Positions 1 through 4,927 of a DNA stretch of 7,163 nt are shown here, piece by piece. The position numbers were made by a program, and so were the translations under genes. Source of the stretch: CAYUQT01 sp964596165 (lineage in GTDB: Bacteria; Planctomycetota; Phycisphaerae; UBA1845; JAFGLZ01). Positions within the stretch are counted from its first letter, which is position 1, and each line of letters begins with the position of its first letter. Location of the stretch: the NCBI GenBank assembly GCA_964596165.1, contig CAZQTW010000133.1:1-7163 (forward strand). The letters run 5' to 3'. The notes under the pieces are model-generated. The model saw nothing but the letters and a program-made list of their open reading frames with translations, searched no databases and was not told where the DNA came from.

Positions 1-53
1 GATGGCCGGTTTTCAGGTGCCCATCACTGGCCGGTTTTGGGTGCCCCCTGACA
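1..53. mobile_element. Probable terminus of an IS21-family insertion sequence (partial)
   Basis: The first 53 bases hold two direct copies of a TGGCCGGTTTT..GGTGCCC motif followed by CTGACA. Read from the other strand the end is TGTCAGGGGGCACCC, which begins with TG and is followed by repeated sub-terminal motifs. IS21-family elements are known to end in TG...CA and to carry short multiple direct repeats at their ends, which are transposase-binding sites. No istA or istB coding sequence is in the window, so the element body would lie to the left. The boundary is inferred at base 53; no target duplication can be checked because only one end is visible. It could instead be another repeat family. 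Confidence 0.45.
3..46. repeat. Two direct repeats, ~25-bp period
   Basis: Copy 1 at 3-22 reads TGGCCGGTTTTCAGGTGCCC and copy 2 at 28-46 reads TGGCCGGTTTTGGGTGCCC. They differ only in the CA/G segment between TTTT and GGTGCCC. The start-to-start distance is 25 bp, about two and a half helical turns. The copies sit inside the putative IS terminus and are the main evidence for it. Confidence 0.8.
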
Positions 54-189
54 CCTTCTATGACAGGGACTGCTTAGTCAAAACGGAAGTGGGTTGCGGA
101 ACCGCTGCGGGGTGATGGTTTCCTTACGTGCCCGGCTCCTGAAGCCGGTCGCGTGTCTCGCGGTCGTGGAAACGTCTTACCCCAGAATG

Positions 190-228
190 TTCAGGACCGG
201 TCCCGCACTGAACGGGGCCGGTCCTGAA
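190..228 (-). terminator. Strong stem-loop downstream of acs, candidate terminator
   Basis: Bases 190-205 pair with 213-228 to form a 16-bp stem around a 7-base loop (206-212). The only imperfection is position 201/217, a U-G wobble in plus-strand RNA and an A-C mismatch in minus-strand RNA. The left arm contains the self-palindrome GGACCGGTCC. The hairpin begins 34 bases past the acs stop codon, where a terminator or 3'-end stabiliser would be expected. Neither strand has a run of T after the stem, so it is not a classical intrinsic terminator. The structure is clear; its function is inferred. The flanking stretch 54-189 holds no gene I can support. Confidence 0.5.
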
Positions 229-262
229 ACGGATGACTCCTGCGTGTCCTACGCCGCCGCGC

Positions 263-2248
263 CTATTGCTTGCCCGCGATCAGGACCTCGACCACGTGCG
301 GATCGGCGAGCGTCGTGATGTCGCCCAGGTTGCTCGTATCGCCCTCGGCGATCTTGCGGAGGATGCGCCGCATGATCTTGCCGCTTCGCGTCTTGGGCAG
401 ACCGTCGGCGAACTGGATCTTGTCGGGCTTGGCGATCGGGCCGATTTCCTTGGCCACATGGGCCATGAGGGCCTTTTTGAGGTCGTCCGATGCCTTGGTG
501 CCCTGTTGGAGCGTCACGTAGGCATACAGTCCCTGCCCCTTGACCTCGTGCGGCATGGCCACCACGGCCGCTTCCGCCACCGCCTCGTGACTGACCAAGG
601 CGCTCTCGACCTCGGCCGTACCGATCCGGTGGCCGCTGACGTTGACGACGTCGTCGATGCGTCCCATCAACCAATAGTCGCCGTCTTCGTCGATGCGGCA
701 ACCGTCGCCGGTGAAGTAGACGTCCTTGAACATCAGGAAGTACGTTTCGACAAATCGATCGTGAGCCTTGTACATGGTTCGCATCATGCCGGGCCACGGT
801 TTCTTGATGCAGAGCTTGCCGCCTTCGTTCTTGGCGCACTCGGTGCCGTCGTCGCGGAGGACGACGGGCTCGACGCCGAAGAACGGCCGGCTGGCGCTGC
901 CCGGCTTCAGGGTGTGGGCGCCCGGAAGCGGAGTGATCAGGATCGCGCCGGTTTCGGTTTGCCACCAGGTGTCGACGATCGGGCACTTGCTCTTGCCGAT
1001 GTTCGTGTAGTACCACATCCAGGCCTCGGGGTTGATGGGTTCGCCGACCGAGCCCAACACGCGAAGACTCGACAGGTCGTATTTCGCCGGCCACTCGTCG
1101 CCGAGTCGCATGAGCGACCGGATCGCCGTGGGGGCCGTGTAAAAGATGTTGACCTTGTACTTCTGACACACTTGCCAGAATCGCCCGCCGTCGGGATACG
1201 TGGGCACGCCCTCAAACATGAGCGAGGTCGCGCCGTTGGCGAGCGGGCCGTAAACGATGTAGCTGTGACCGGTGACCCAGCCGATATCGGCCGTGCACCA
1301 GTAGGTGTCCTCATCGTGGACGTCGAAGATCGTCTTATGGCTCAAGGCGCAATGGAGGAGATAGCCGCCCGTGGTGTGCTGTACTCCCTTGGGCTTGCCT
1401 GTGCTTCCGGATGTGTAGAGGAGGAACAGCGTGTCCTCGGCGTTCATGACCTCGGGCTCGCACCGGTCGTCGACCTTGGCCATCTCGTCGTGGTACCACG
1501 TGTCGCGGCCGGCGGTCATGGGAACATCGCCGCCGGTACGACGGACGACGATGGCATTCTTGACGCTGGGGCACTTGGCCATTGCCTCATCCGCCGTCTT
1601 CTTCAGCGGAATGTTCTTACCGGATCGGAGAGAGCCGTCGCTGGTGACCAGCAGCTTGCACTCAGAGTCTTGAATGCGATCGCTCAAGCTCTCGGCGCTG
1701 AATCCGCCGAATACGATTGAGTGAATCGCTCCGATTCGCGTGCAGGCGAGCATGGCGATCGCCAGTTCCGGAATCATGGGCAGGTAGAGACACACCCGGT
1801 CGCCCTTCTTGACACCCTTGTTCTTGAGGACATTGGCGAATTTGCACACCTCGCGGTGCATGTCCTGGTAAGTCAGAATGCGGGTGTCGTTCTCCGGTTC
1901 GCCTTGCCAGATGATGGCGGCTTTGTTCTTGCGCCAGGTCTTGAGGTGCCGGTCGAGGCAGTTGTAACTGACGTTCAATTGTCCGTCGGAGAACCAAGTG
2001 TGTTCGATCTTTCGCTGATCGCTGTTCCAGGTGTAGCGCCGACCGATCGTGGGCTTCTTAAACCAGTCGAGCAACTGAACGGCCTGTTCGAGCCAGAACC
2101 CATCGGGGTCTTTGATCGACCGGTCGTACATTTCCTGATACTGTTGAAAGCTCTTGATATGAGCCTTCGCCGCAAGCTCCGCCGGAGGCGGAAACCGTCG
2201 CGACTCTTCCATCAACGAACTGATGACCTTCGCTTGAGCGTCTGGCAT
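263..2248 (-). CDS. acs: Acetyl-CoA synthetase (acetate--CoA ligase, AMP-forming)
   Basis: Acs is a cytosolic enzyme that activates acetate with ATP and CoA to acetyl-CoA, through acetyl-AMP, for acetate assimilation. The 661-residue product matches the family's usual length of about 650. Visible motifs, numbered from the chosen Met: N-terminal ACS domain (about 35-95), P-loop YTSGSTGKPKG (278-288), YWCTADIGWVTGHSY (316-330), DTWWQTETG (426-434) whose tryptophan is the residue that limits the acyl pocket to acetate, YFTGDGCRIDEDGDYW (511-526), the hinge/A8 region GRIDDVVNVSGHRIGTAE (529-546) and the C-terminal PKTRSGKIMRR (618-628). Lys624 in the last motif is the catalytic lysine, acetylated by Pat-type enzymes in other bacteria. 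An ATG 48 bases upstream is in frame, but the Met at 2248 has a good Shine-Dalgarno and an N-terminus normal for the family. No actP, pta or acetylase gene adjoins it. Confidence 0.97.
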   Translation of the reverse strand: MPDAQAKVISSLMEESRRFPPPAELAAKAHIKSFQQYQEMYDRSIKDPDGFWLEQAVQLLDWFKKPTIGRRYTWNSDQRKIEHTWFSDGQLNVSYNCLDRHLKTWRKNKAAIIWQGEPENDTRILTYQDMHREVCKFANVLKNKGVKKGDRVCLYLPMIPELAIAMLACTRIGAIHSIVFGGFSAESLSDRIQDSECKLLVTSDGSLRSGKNIPLKKTADEAMAKCPSVKNAIVVRRTGGDVPMTAGRDTWYHDEMAKVDDRCEPEVMNAEDTLFLLYTSGSTGKPKGVQHTTGGYLLHCALSHKTIFDVHDEDTYWCTADIGWVTGHSYIVYGPLANGATSLMFEGVPTYPDGGRFWQVCQKYKVNIFYTAPTAIRSLMRLGDEWPAKYDLSSLRVLGSVGEPINPEAWMWYYTNIGKSKCPIVDTWWQTETGAILITPLPGAHTLKPGSASRPFFGVEPVVLRDDGTECAKNEGGKLCIKKPWPGMMRTMYKAHDRFVETYFLMFKDVYFTGDGCRIDEDGDYWLMGRIDDVVNVSGHRIGTAEVESALVSHEAVAEAAVVAMPHEVKGQGLYAYVTLQQGTKASDDLKKALMAHVAKEIGPIAKPDKIQFADGLPKTRSGKIMRRILRKIAEGDTSNLGDITTLADPHVVEVLIAGKQ

Positions 2249-2253
2249 AGCAA

Positions 2254-2260
2254 CCCTCTC
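2254..2260 (-). promoter_or_regulatory. Shine-Dalgarno of acs
   Basis: On the minus strand GAGAGGG lies 5 to 6 bases before the ATG at 2248. The alternative in-frame ATG at 2296 would place this motif inside the coding region, so it favours the shorter start. Confidence 0.6.
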
Positions 2261-2319
2261 TTCGAACAATGCCCTCTGAAATCGCCAACCCCGCAACAGT
2301 TATGAGGCCTGTCGTATCC

Positions 2320-2333
2320 GTACGCCACCGTAC
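2320..2333. promoter_or_regulatory. Inverted repeat GTACG-N4-CGTAC in the acs leader
   Basis: A perfect 5-bp inverted repeat with a 4-base centre lies 72-85 bases upstream of the acs start. A CGTACG hexamer overlaps its left arm. It could be a regulator's operator or a short RNA hairpin. It is short enough to occur by chance, and no known operator is recognised. Confidence 0.25.
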
Positions 2334-2362
2334 ACAACTGAAGCACTTCAAATAGAAATGCC

Positions 2363-2391
2363 TCTGTACCAGAATTGAATAGTCACGTCAA
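2363..2391 (-). promoter_or_regulatory. Weak candidate sigma70 promoter for acs
   Basis: On the minus strand TTGACG (2386-2391, 5/6 to the -35 consensus) is followed after 17 bases by TACAGA (2363-2368, only 3/6 to the -10 consensus). Position and spacing suit acs, giving a leader of about 110 bases. The poor -10 suggests either activator dependence or that the true promoter is elsewhere in the gap. Confidence 0.25.
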
Positions 2392-2581
2392 GTGATGTTT
2401 GTATTGCCTAACCTCAGCCGAGAGGAGTTTTGGCGGAAAGGTCTTGACGATGCGCGTGCGTGCCTTCAGCGTGCTTCTGGAAAACGACATCGGGGGGTTT
2501 ACACCGATGGACACGTGGGCACAAAGCTGACAGAGAGGATTATGGATAACTTTGGGAGTCTTTTTTGATGCGTATACACTG

Positions 2582-2619
2582 CCCGCGACGACTGCGCTTG
2601 GCCACGCTCCACGTCGGGG
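2582..2619 (-). terminator. GC-rich stem-loop after the small exported gene
   Basis: CCC (2582-2584) and CGACG (2586-2590) pair with CGTCG (2612-2616) and GGG (2617-2619), leaving G2585 bulged. A small inner GCG/CGC stem (2594-2596 with 2605-2607) lies inside. The structure starts 36 bases past the stop codon of the small gene at 2656. There is no T-tract after it in the direction of transcription, so any terminator role is a guess from position. Confidence 0.25.
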
Positions 2620-2655
2620 AAGGCTATCTCCAACATGCCATGACAGGCAAGCAGA

Positions 2656-2871
2656 TCAGTATGTGATCAACCATTTACTGAGTCTTGTCGGGCGGTCCAT
2701 TTCCCAGATGGCATCCCAGTCGTCTGGGATCATGTAGATATCGTGATGGACGATCGTGTCATATGTGTGCCAGTGTTCGCTTTGGGACTGCGTCAACGAA
2801 CAGCCCGATTGGCCAAGCATCGCGATGCACGAGACGACGACCAGGCATGCCAGCCCAATGATCTGTTTCAT
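2656..2871 (-). CDS. Small exported or lipoprotein-like protein, unknown function
   Basis: The 71-residue product begins MKQ and continues with a hydrophobic segment (residues 4-20), a typical signal peptide. Two cysteines could be lipidated: Cys15 in VVSC fits the lipobox pattern but sits early with hydrophobic residues after it; Cys24 in QSGC ends the hydrophobic stretch better but has Gln at -3. The mature part is only about 45 residues, rich in His, Asp and Trp, with IPDDWDAIW (48-56) and DRPTRLSKW (59-67). I recognise no named family; the short acidic Trp core followed by RPTRLS resembles small hypothetical proteins I associate with planctomycetes, from memory only. A near-consensus promoter upstream argues that the gene is real. 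An in-frame ATG at 2898 would add nine residues and has GAAGG six bases before it; I prefer 2871 because it gives a normal signal-peptide start. Confidence 0.7.
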   Translation of the reverse strand: MKQIIGLACLVVVSCIAMLGQSGCSLTQSQSEHWHTYDTIVHHDIYMIPDDWDAIWEMDRPTRLSKWLITY

Positions 2872-3027
2872 GGATCCACACCCCGACGATAGTTTCATCG
2901 CCAGCCTTCACTCAGGATGGCCACCCACCATGGGGACTCCGTTTCGCAGGGCCCACGGCGTCAGGCCAGCCAGCTAACCTTCCACGTGTCCTTCCGCAAA
3001 GCTCACCCCGCGCGGACAGGTGGCCCC

Positions 3028-3056
3028 ATTATAGGTACTAGGCTATTCTTCGGCAA
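3028..3056 (-). promoter_or_regulatory. Strong sigma70-type promoter for the small exported gene
   Basis: On the minus strand TTGCCG (3051-3056) is followed after exactly 17 bases by a perfect TATAAT (3028-3033). Transcription would begin near 3021 and read toward the small gene, leaving a leader of about 120-150 bases. The surrounding stretch 2899-3140 has no other feature I can support. Confidence 0.6.
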
Positions 3057-3140
3057 AATGGCATGGGCCTCTGGAGCGATTATTCCCAGGTGGATCGTTT
3101 CAGAGGGTTCCTATTCGTCTCCGACTTGCGATGAGGACGT

Positions 3141-3497
3141 TCAGATAGGTTCTGCAATTCGGTCCGGCTGGCCTCCCTCCGCTAAGGGAGTACCAGTTCG
3201 GAGAGCGGATCCCGGCACATCCTGTCCCGTGAACAGATCGGCGAGATTCTTCCCAGGATGGAAGACGACGACCGTTTTCGCCGGCACGGAGACTTGTTGA
3301 TTGGTTCGGGGATTTCTGGCGACCCGAGCCGCGCGACGTTTGACTTCGAATACGCCGAAGTTTCGCAGCTCCATGCGGCCATGTTTTTGCAGGGCCTCAA
3401 CGATTGAGTCGAAGACGTGCTGAACTGCATGCTTTGCGACAGCGTGGTCGACTCCGTACTTGGTAGCGATTCCTTTTGCGATGTCTTTTTTGGTCAA
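3141..3497 (-). CDS. HU/IHF-family DNA-binding protein
   Basis: HU-family proteins form dimers that bend DNA, compact the nucleoid and assist recombination and regulation. The 118-residue product shows the family layout: two N-terminal helices (about 3-40), the GRMELRNFGVFEVK turn and strand (40-53), the flexible beta arm (about 53-75) with R61-N62-P63, whose proline intercalates into DNA, and the closing FHPGKNLADLF (79-89). The usual length is 90-100; the extra C-terminal tail (90-118) is Gly/Pro-rich, lacks the Lys/Ala repeats of some long HU tails and is probably disordered. The start is TTG, supported by a strong Shine-Dalgarno; no ATG or GTG in frame fits better. It has its own promoter candidate. 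Whether it acts as HU homodimer or IHF-like subunit cannot be told. Confidence 0.93.
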   Translation of the reverse strand: MTKKDIAKGIATKYGVDHAVAKHAVQHVFDSIVEALQKHGRMELRNFGVFEVKRRAARVARNPRTNQQVSVPAKTVVVFHPGKNLADLFTGQDVPGSALRTGTPLAEGGQPDRIAEPI

Positions 3498-3502
3498 GGT
3501 AA

Positions 3503-3508
3503 CACCTC
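3503..3508 (-). promoter_or_regulatory. Shine-Dalgarno deciding the TTG start of the HU-like gene
   Basis: GAGGTG on the minus strand ends five bases before the TTG at 3497, and a second purine block GGGAGG lies just upstream. This strong site is the main reason to accept the rare TTG start. Confidence 0.65.
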
Positions 3509-3619
3509 GCCTCCCATACGGCGAAGGGCGTCGGGGCTATCGCTGCATGGCCATACCCCTACCCCACTCCCCGGGACTTGAATTGCCACCTACGGCAAGA
3601 CTTTATGGCATTTACATAA

Positions 3620-3648
3620 TTCATACCGCTTTCTGATCATACCGTCAA
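3620..3648 (-). promoter_or_regulatory. Candidate sigma70 promoter of the HU-like gene
   Basis: On the minus strand TTGACG (3643-3648, 5/6) is followed after 17 bases by TATGAA (3620-3625, 4/6), in an AT-rich patch unlike the surrounding sequence. Transcription would start near 3613, leaving a leader of about 115 bases that contains a small hairpin, TTGCC/GGCAA (3583-3587 with 3594-3598). Confidence 0.45.
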
Positions 3649-3656
3649 GATGTAAT

Positions 3657-3673
3657 CAGACTTACTAAATCTG
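3657..3673. promoter_or_regulatory. 17-bp imperfect palindrome upstream of the HU promoter
   Basis: CAGACTTACTAAATCTG is symmetric except for one G/T pair (seven pairs around a 3-base centre). It lies directly upstream of the -35 hexamer and eight bases beyond the YkgJ stop codon. It could be a regulator site or a weak hairpin at the end of the preceding transcript. Function unknown. Confidence 0.3.
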
Positions 3674-3680
3674 TGGGCGG

Positions 3681-4163
3681 CTAGCTTTTGGATGGCCGAA
3701 GGGCCCGCGTCAATTGGCGGAGGGCGTCACACCATTCCACGTACCGGTAAGGAATTGCCAAGTTCCGATGGAGTTGAACCATTCGTTGATGCCATATCTC
3801 CCCAGTGTCCGCTGCTCGTCCTTGGGATTTGCAGTCGAAGACTCGGCATCCCAGTATTCGATGTGCGTGAATGGAGCAATCGTCGACAACCTGATACGGA
3901 CACGCGTCCTCGGAGGTGCGTGTGGGGAGTCTGTCAGGACCCAATCTGGCAACAAGATGGCACAGCTCGAGGGGTGTGACGAACAGGCGGTGGTCGTATG
4001 ACGCGAACCGGCAGCATAGTCCGCACCGTCGGCAGACGATGTCTCTGCTGGGTGATTCGGCCTCGAGGTCTCGGTACAACGATTCGACGGAGGCGACGAC
4101 GCGAGGATCGCGACTCGCCGAAAGGATCATGTCGACGGGCAGTTCGACACTTGGGAATGCCAT
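3681..4163 (-). CDS. YkgJ-family cysteine-cluster protein (downstream copy)
   Basis: The 160-residue protein carries the YkgJ/UPF0153 cysteine pattern: C44-R-R-C47-G-L-C50-C51, then CPY (C88), C96-S-I-H, and an R...GCRVFDC segment (C106, C111). These conserved cysteines are thought to bind iron-sulfur or zinc; the family's biochemical role is not established. An N-terminal extension of about 40 residues without cysteine precedes the cluster, and the C-terminal third (121-160) looks helical. It has no signal peptide or membrane segment, so it is probably cytosolic. Its ATG overlaps the stop of the upstream YkgJ gene by one base (TAATG), which implies translational coupling. A separate Shine-Dalgarno is weak, consistent with coupling. 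The two products share the cysteine scheme but little else. Confidence 0.88.
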   Translation of the reverse strand: MAFPSVELPVDMILSASRDPRVVASVESLYRDLEAESPSRDIVCRRCGLCCRFASYDHRLFVTPLELCHLVARLGPDRLPTRTSEDACPYQVVDDCSIHAHRILGCRVFDCKSQGRAADTGEIWHQRMVQLHRNLAIPYRYVEWCDALRQLTRALRPSKS

Positions 4164-4585
4164 TACCAGCCATTCTTCTCGCGGATCTCGTCGATCCGCA
4201 GCGCGTCAAACCACGTGCCGTGATTCATTCCAGGGCACGTGCCGGCTGCCGCCGCCCAATGGTCGGGCGATTTGAGATTGATCGTCCAGAATGGCCAGGT
4301 GCGGCACTGCAGCGGACGGCTCTCATATATCCGGCAAACGGCTTTCGGACCACGGCGTATGAGGAACACGCAATCGCCGTTTGGCCGCTCGGTCAGACTG
4401 AAGCGAAATCCGACTCGGCGGATATACTCGGACGGTATTCTTCCATCCGGACACCCCAGAGCCTGGGCTATCTGTTGTTGTTCCTCGGCCGTAACCCAGA
4501 CATAACCGGGAGCGCCGCTGCAGCAATTGCCGCACTGGGCGCAGGTGAATGAAAGTCCCTGATGATACCACGAATCCTCAGGCAC
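4163..4585 (-). CDS. YkgJ-family cysteine-cluster protein (upstream copy)
   Basis: Numbered from the GTG at 4585, the 140-residue product has C15-A-Q-C18-G-N-C21-C22 close to the N-terminus, then GDC (C72), the signature C84-RIYESRPLQ-C94-RTWPFW, and a final CPG (C117). This is the full YkgJ/UPF0153 pattern, predicted to hold a metal, possibly an iron-sulfur cluster; the substrate or partner is unknown. No signal peptide is visible. An in-frame TTG at 4684 would add 33 residues, but that extension has no family character and no Shine-Dalgarno, whereas homologues I recall begin a few residues before WY..GL.F.C; GGCGG lies eight bases before the GTG. The stop codon overlaps the ATG of the second YkgJ gene, so the two form a coupled pair. 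No clear promoter is visible upstream. Confidence 0.88.
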   Translation of the reverse strand: MPEDSWYHQGLSFTCAQCGNCCSGAPGYVWVTAEEQQQIAQALGCPDGRIPSEYIRRVGFRFSLTERPNGDCVFLIRRGPKAVCRIYESRPLQCRTWPFWTINLKSPDHWAAAAGTCPGMNHGTWFDALRIDEIREKNGW

Positions 4586-4927
4586 AGGGGTATCCGCCTT
4601 GGCACCGATTTCGCCGCACCATGCTCCCGCCAAGCTTAGGAGAATCGGCTGCTCAAGGCAAGTCGACGGCCTCCGGACCTTCAAACGCTGCGACGTCGGT
4701 AGTTTGTGGTTTCTTTATCGTTGCGAGGATGGCTTGTTAGTGGTTTCATATGGTATCATGCGGCGCGGCGGAGCGGCGCATCCAACTGCTTTGCGAATGA
4801 TGTTTTAGGACGGGGCATGTCGATAGTTGAGCGTGTACCAACTGGGGCGGGAGATGTGTTCGCCACGAGGGTCCATGAACTGACGCATTGCACGACTCAC
4901 AGACTACTATGGCCTTAGGGTATCATC
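4586..4927. other. Divergent intergenic region between the YkgJ pair and the glycosyltransferase-like gene
   Basis: This stretch should contain promoters for both directions, but I see no hexamer pair of convincing quality. It holds a GC-rich run with repeated GGCG units (4760-4779) bounded by ATGCG (4758-4762) and CGCAT (4777-4781), which could form a short hairpin. Short open frames here on the plus strand have no ribosome-binding site or protein character. If the YkgJ gene begins at 4684 instead of 4585, the gap shrinks to 243 bases. Confidence 0.4.

Larger units (their letters stand above)
2249..2655. other. 407-bp gap between the small exported gene and acs; no supported gene
   Basis: No open frame here has a credible start or protein character on either strand. 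Besides the candidate acs promoter elements and the stem-loop at 2582-2619, it contains a 6-bp inverted repeat, CATCGG (2488-2493) and CCGATG (2504-2509), around a G/T-rich 10-base loop, and a run of six T at 2561-2566 on the plus strand. The T run is not preceded by a good stem, so I do not call it a terminator. Confidence 0.5.

Noticed and set aside
233..1720. A 495-codon plus-strand open frame antisense to acs
   Set aside because: It mirrors the acs codons in GC-rich DNA, shows no recognisable domain, and the opposite strand encodes an unmistakable acetyl-CoA synthetase.
2551..2566. T-run as an intrinsic terminator
   Set aside because: Only a CAAAG/CTTTG pairing across a 23-base loop precedes it, and no plus-strand gene ends here.
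3692..4552. Several overlapping plus-strand open frames opposite the YkgJ genes
   Set aside because: They have no ribosome-binding sites or motifs, are Arg/Ser-rich as antisense frames of GC-rich genes usually are, and conflict with clear cysteine-cluster proteins.
4549..4918. Short plus-strand frames upstream of the glycosyltransferase-like gene
   Set aside because: They overlap one another in different frames, lack Shine-Dalgarno sites and show no protein character.
4751..4926. GGTATCAT repeated at 4752-4759 and 4919-4926
   Set aside because: A similar string also occurs as ordinary codons in the YkgJ gene (minus strand 4570-4560), so two 8-bp matches are probably chance.
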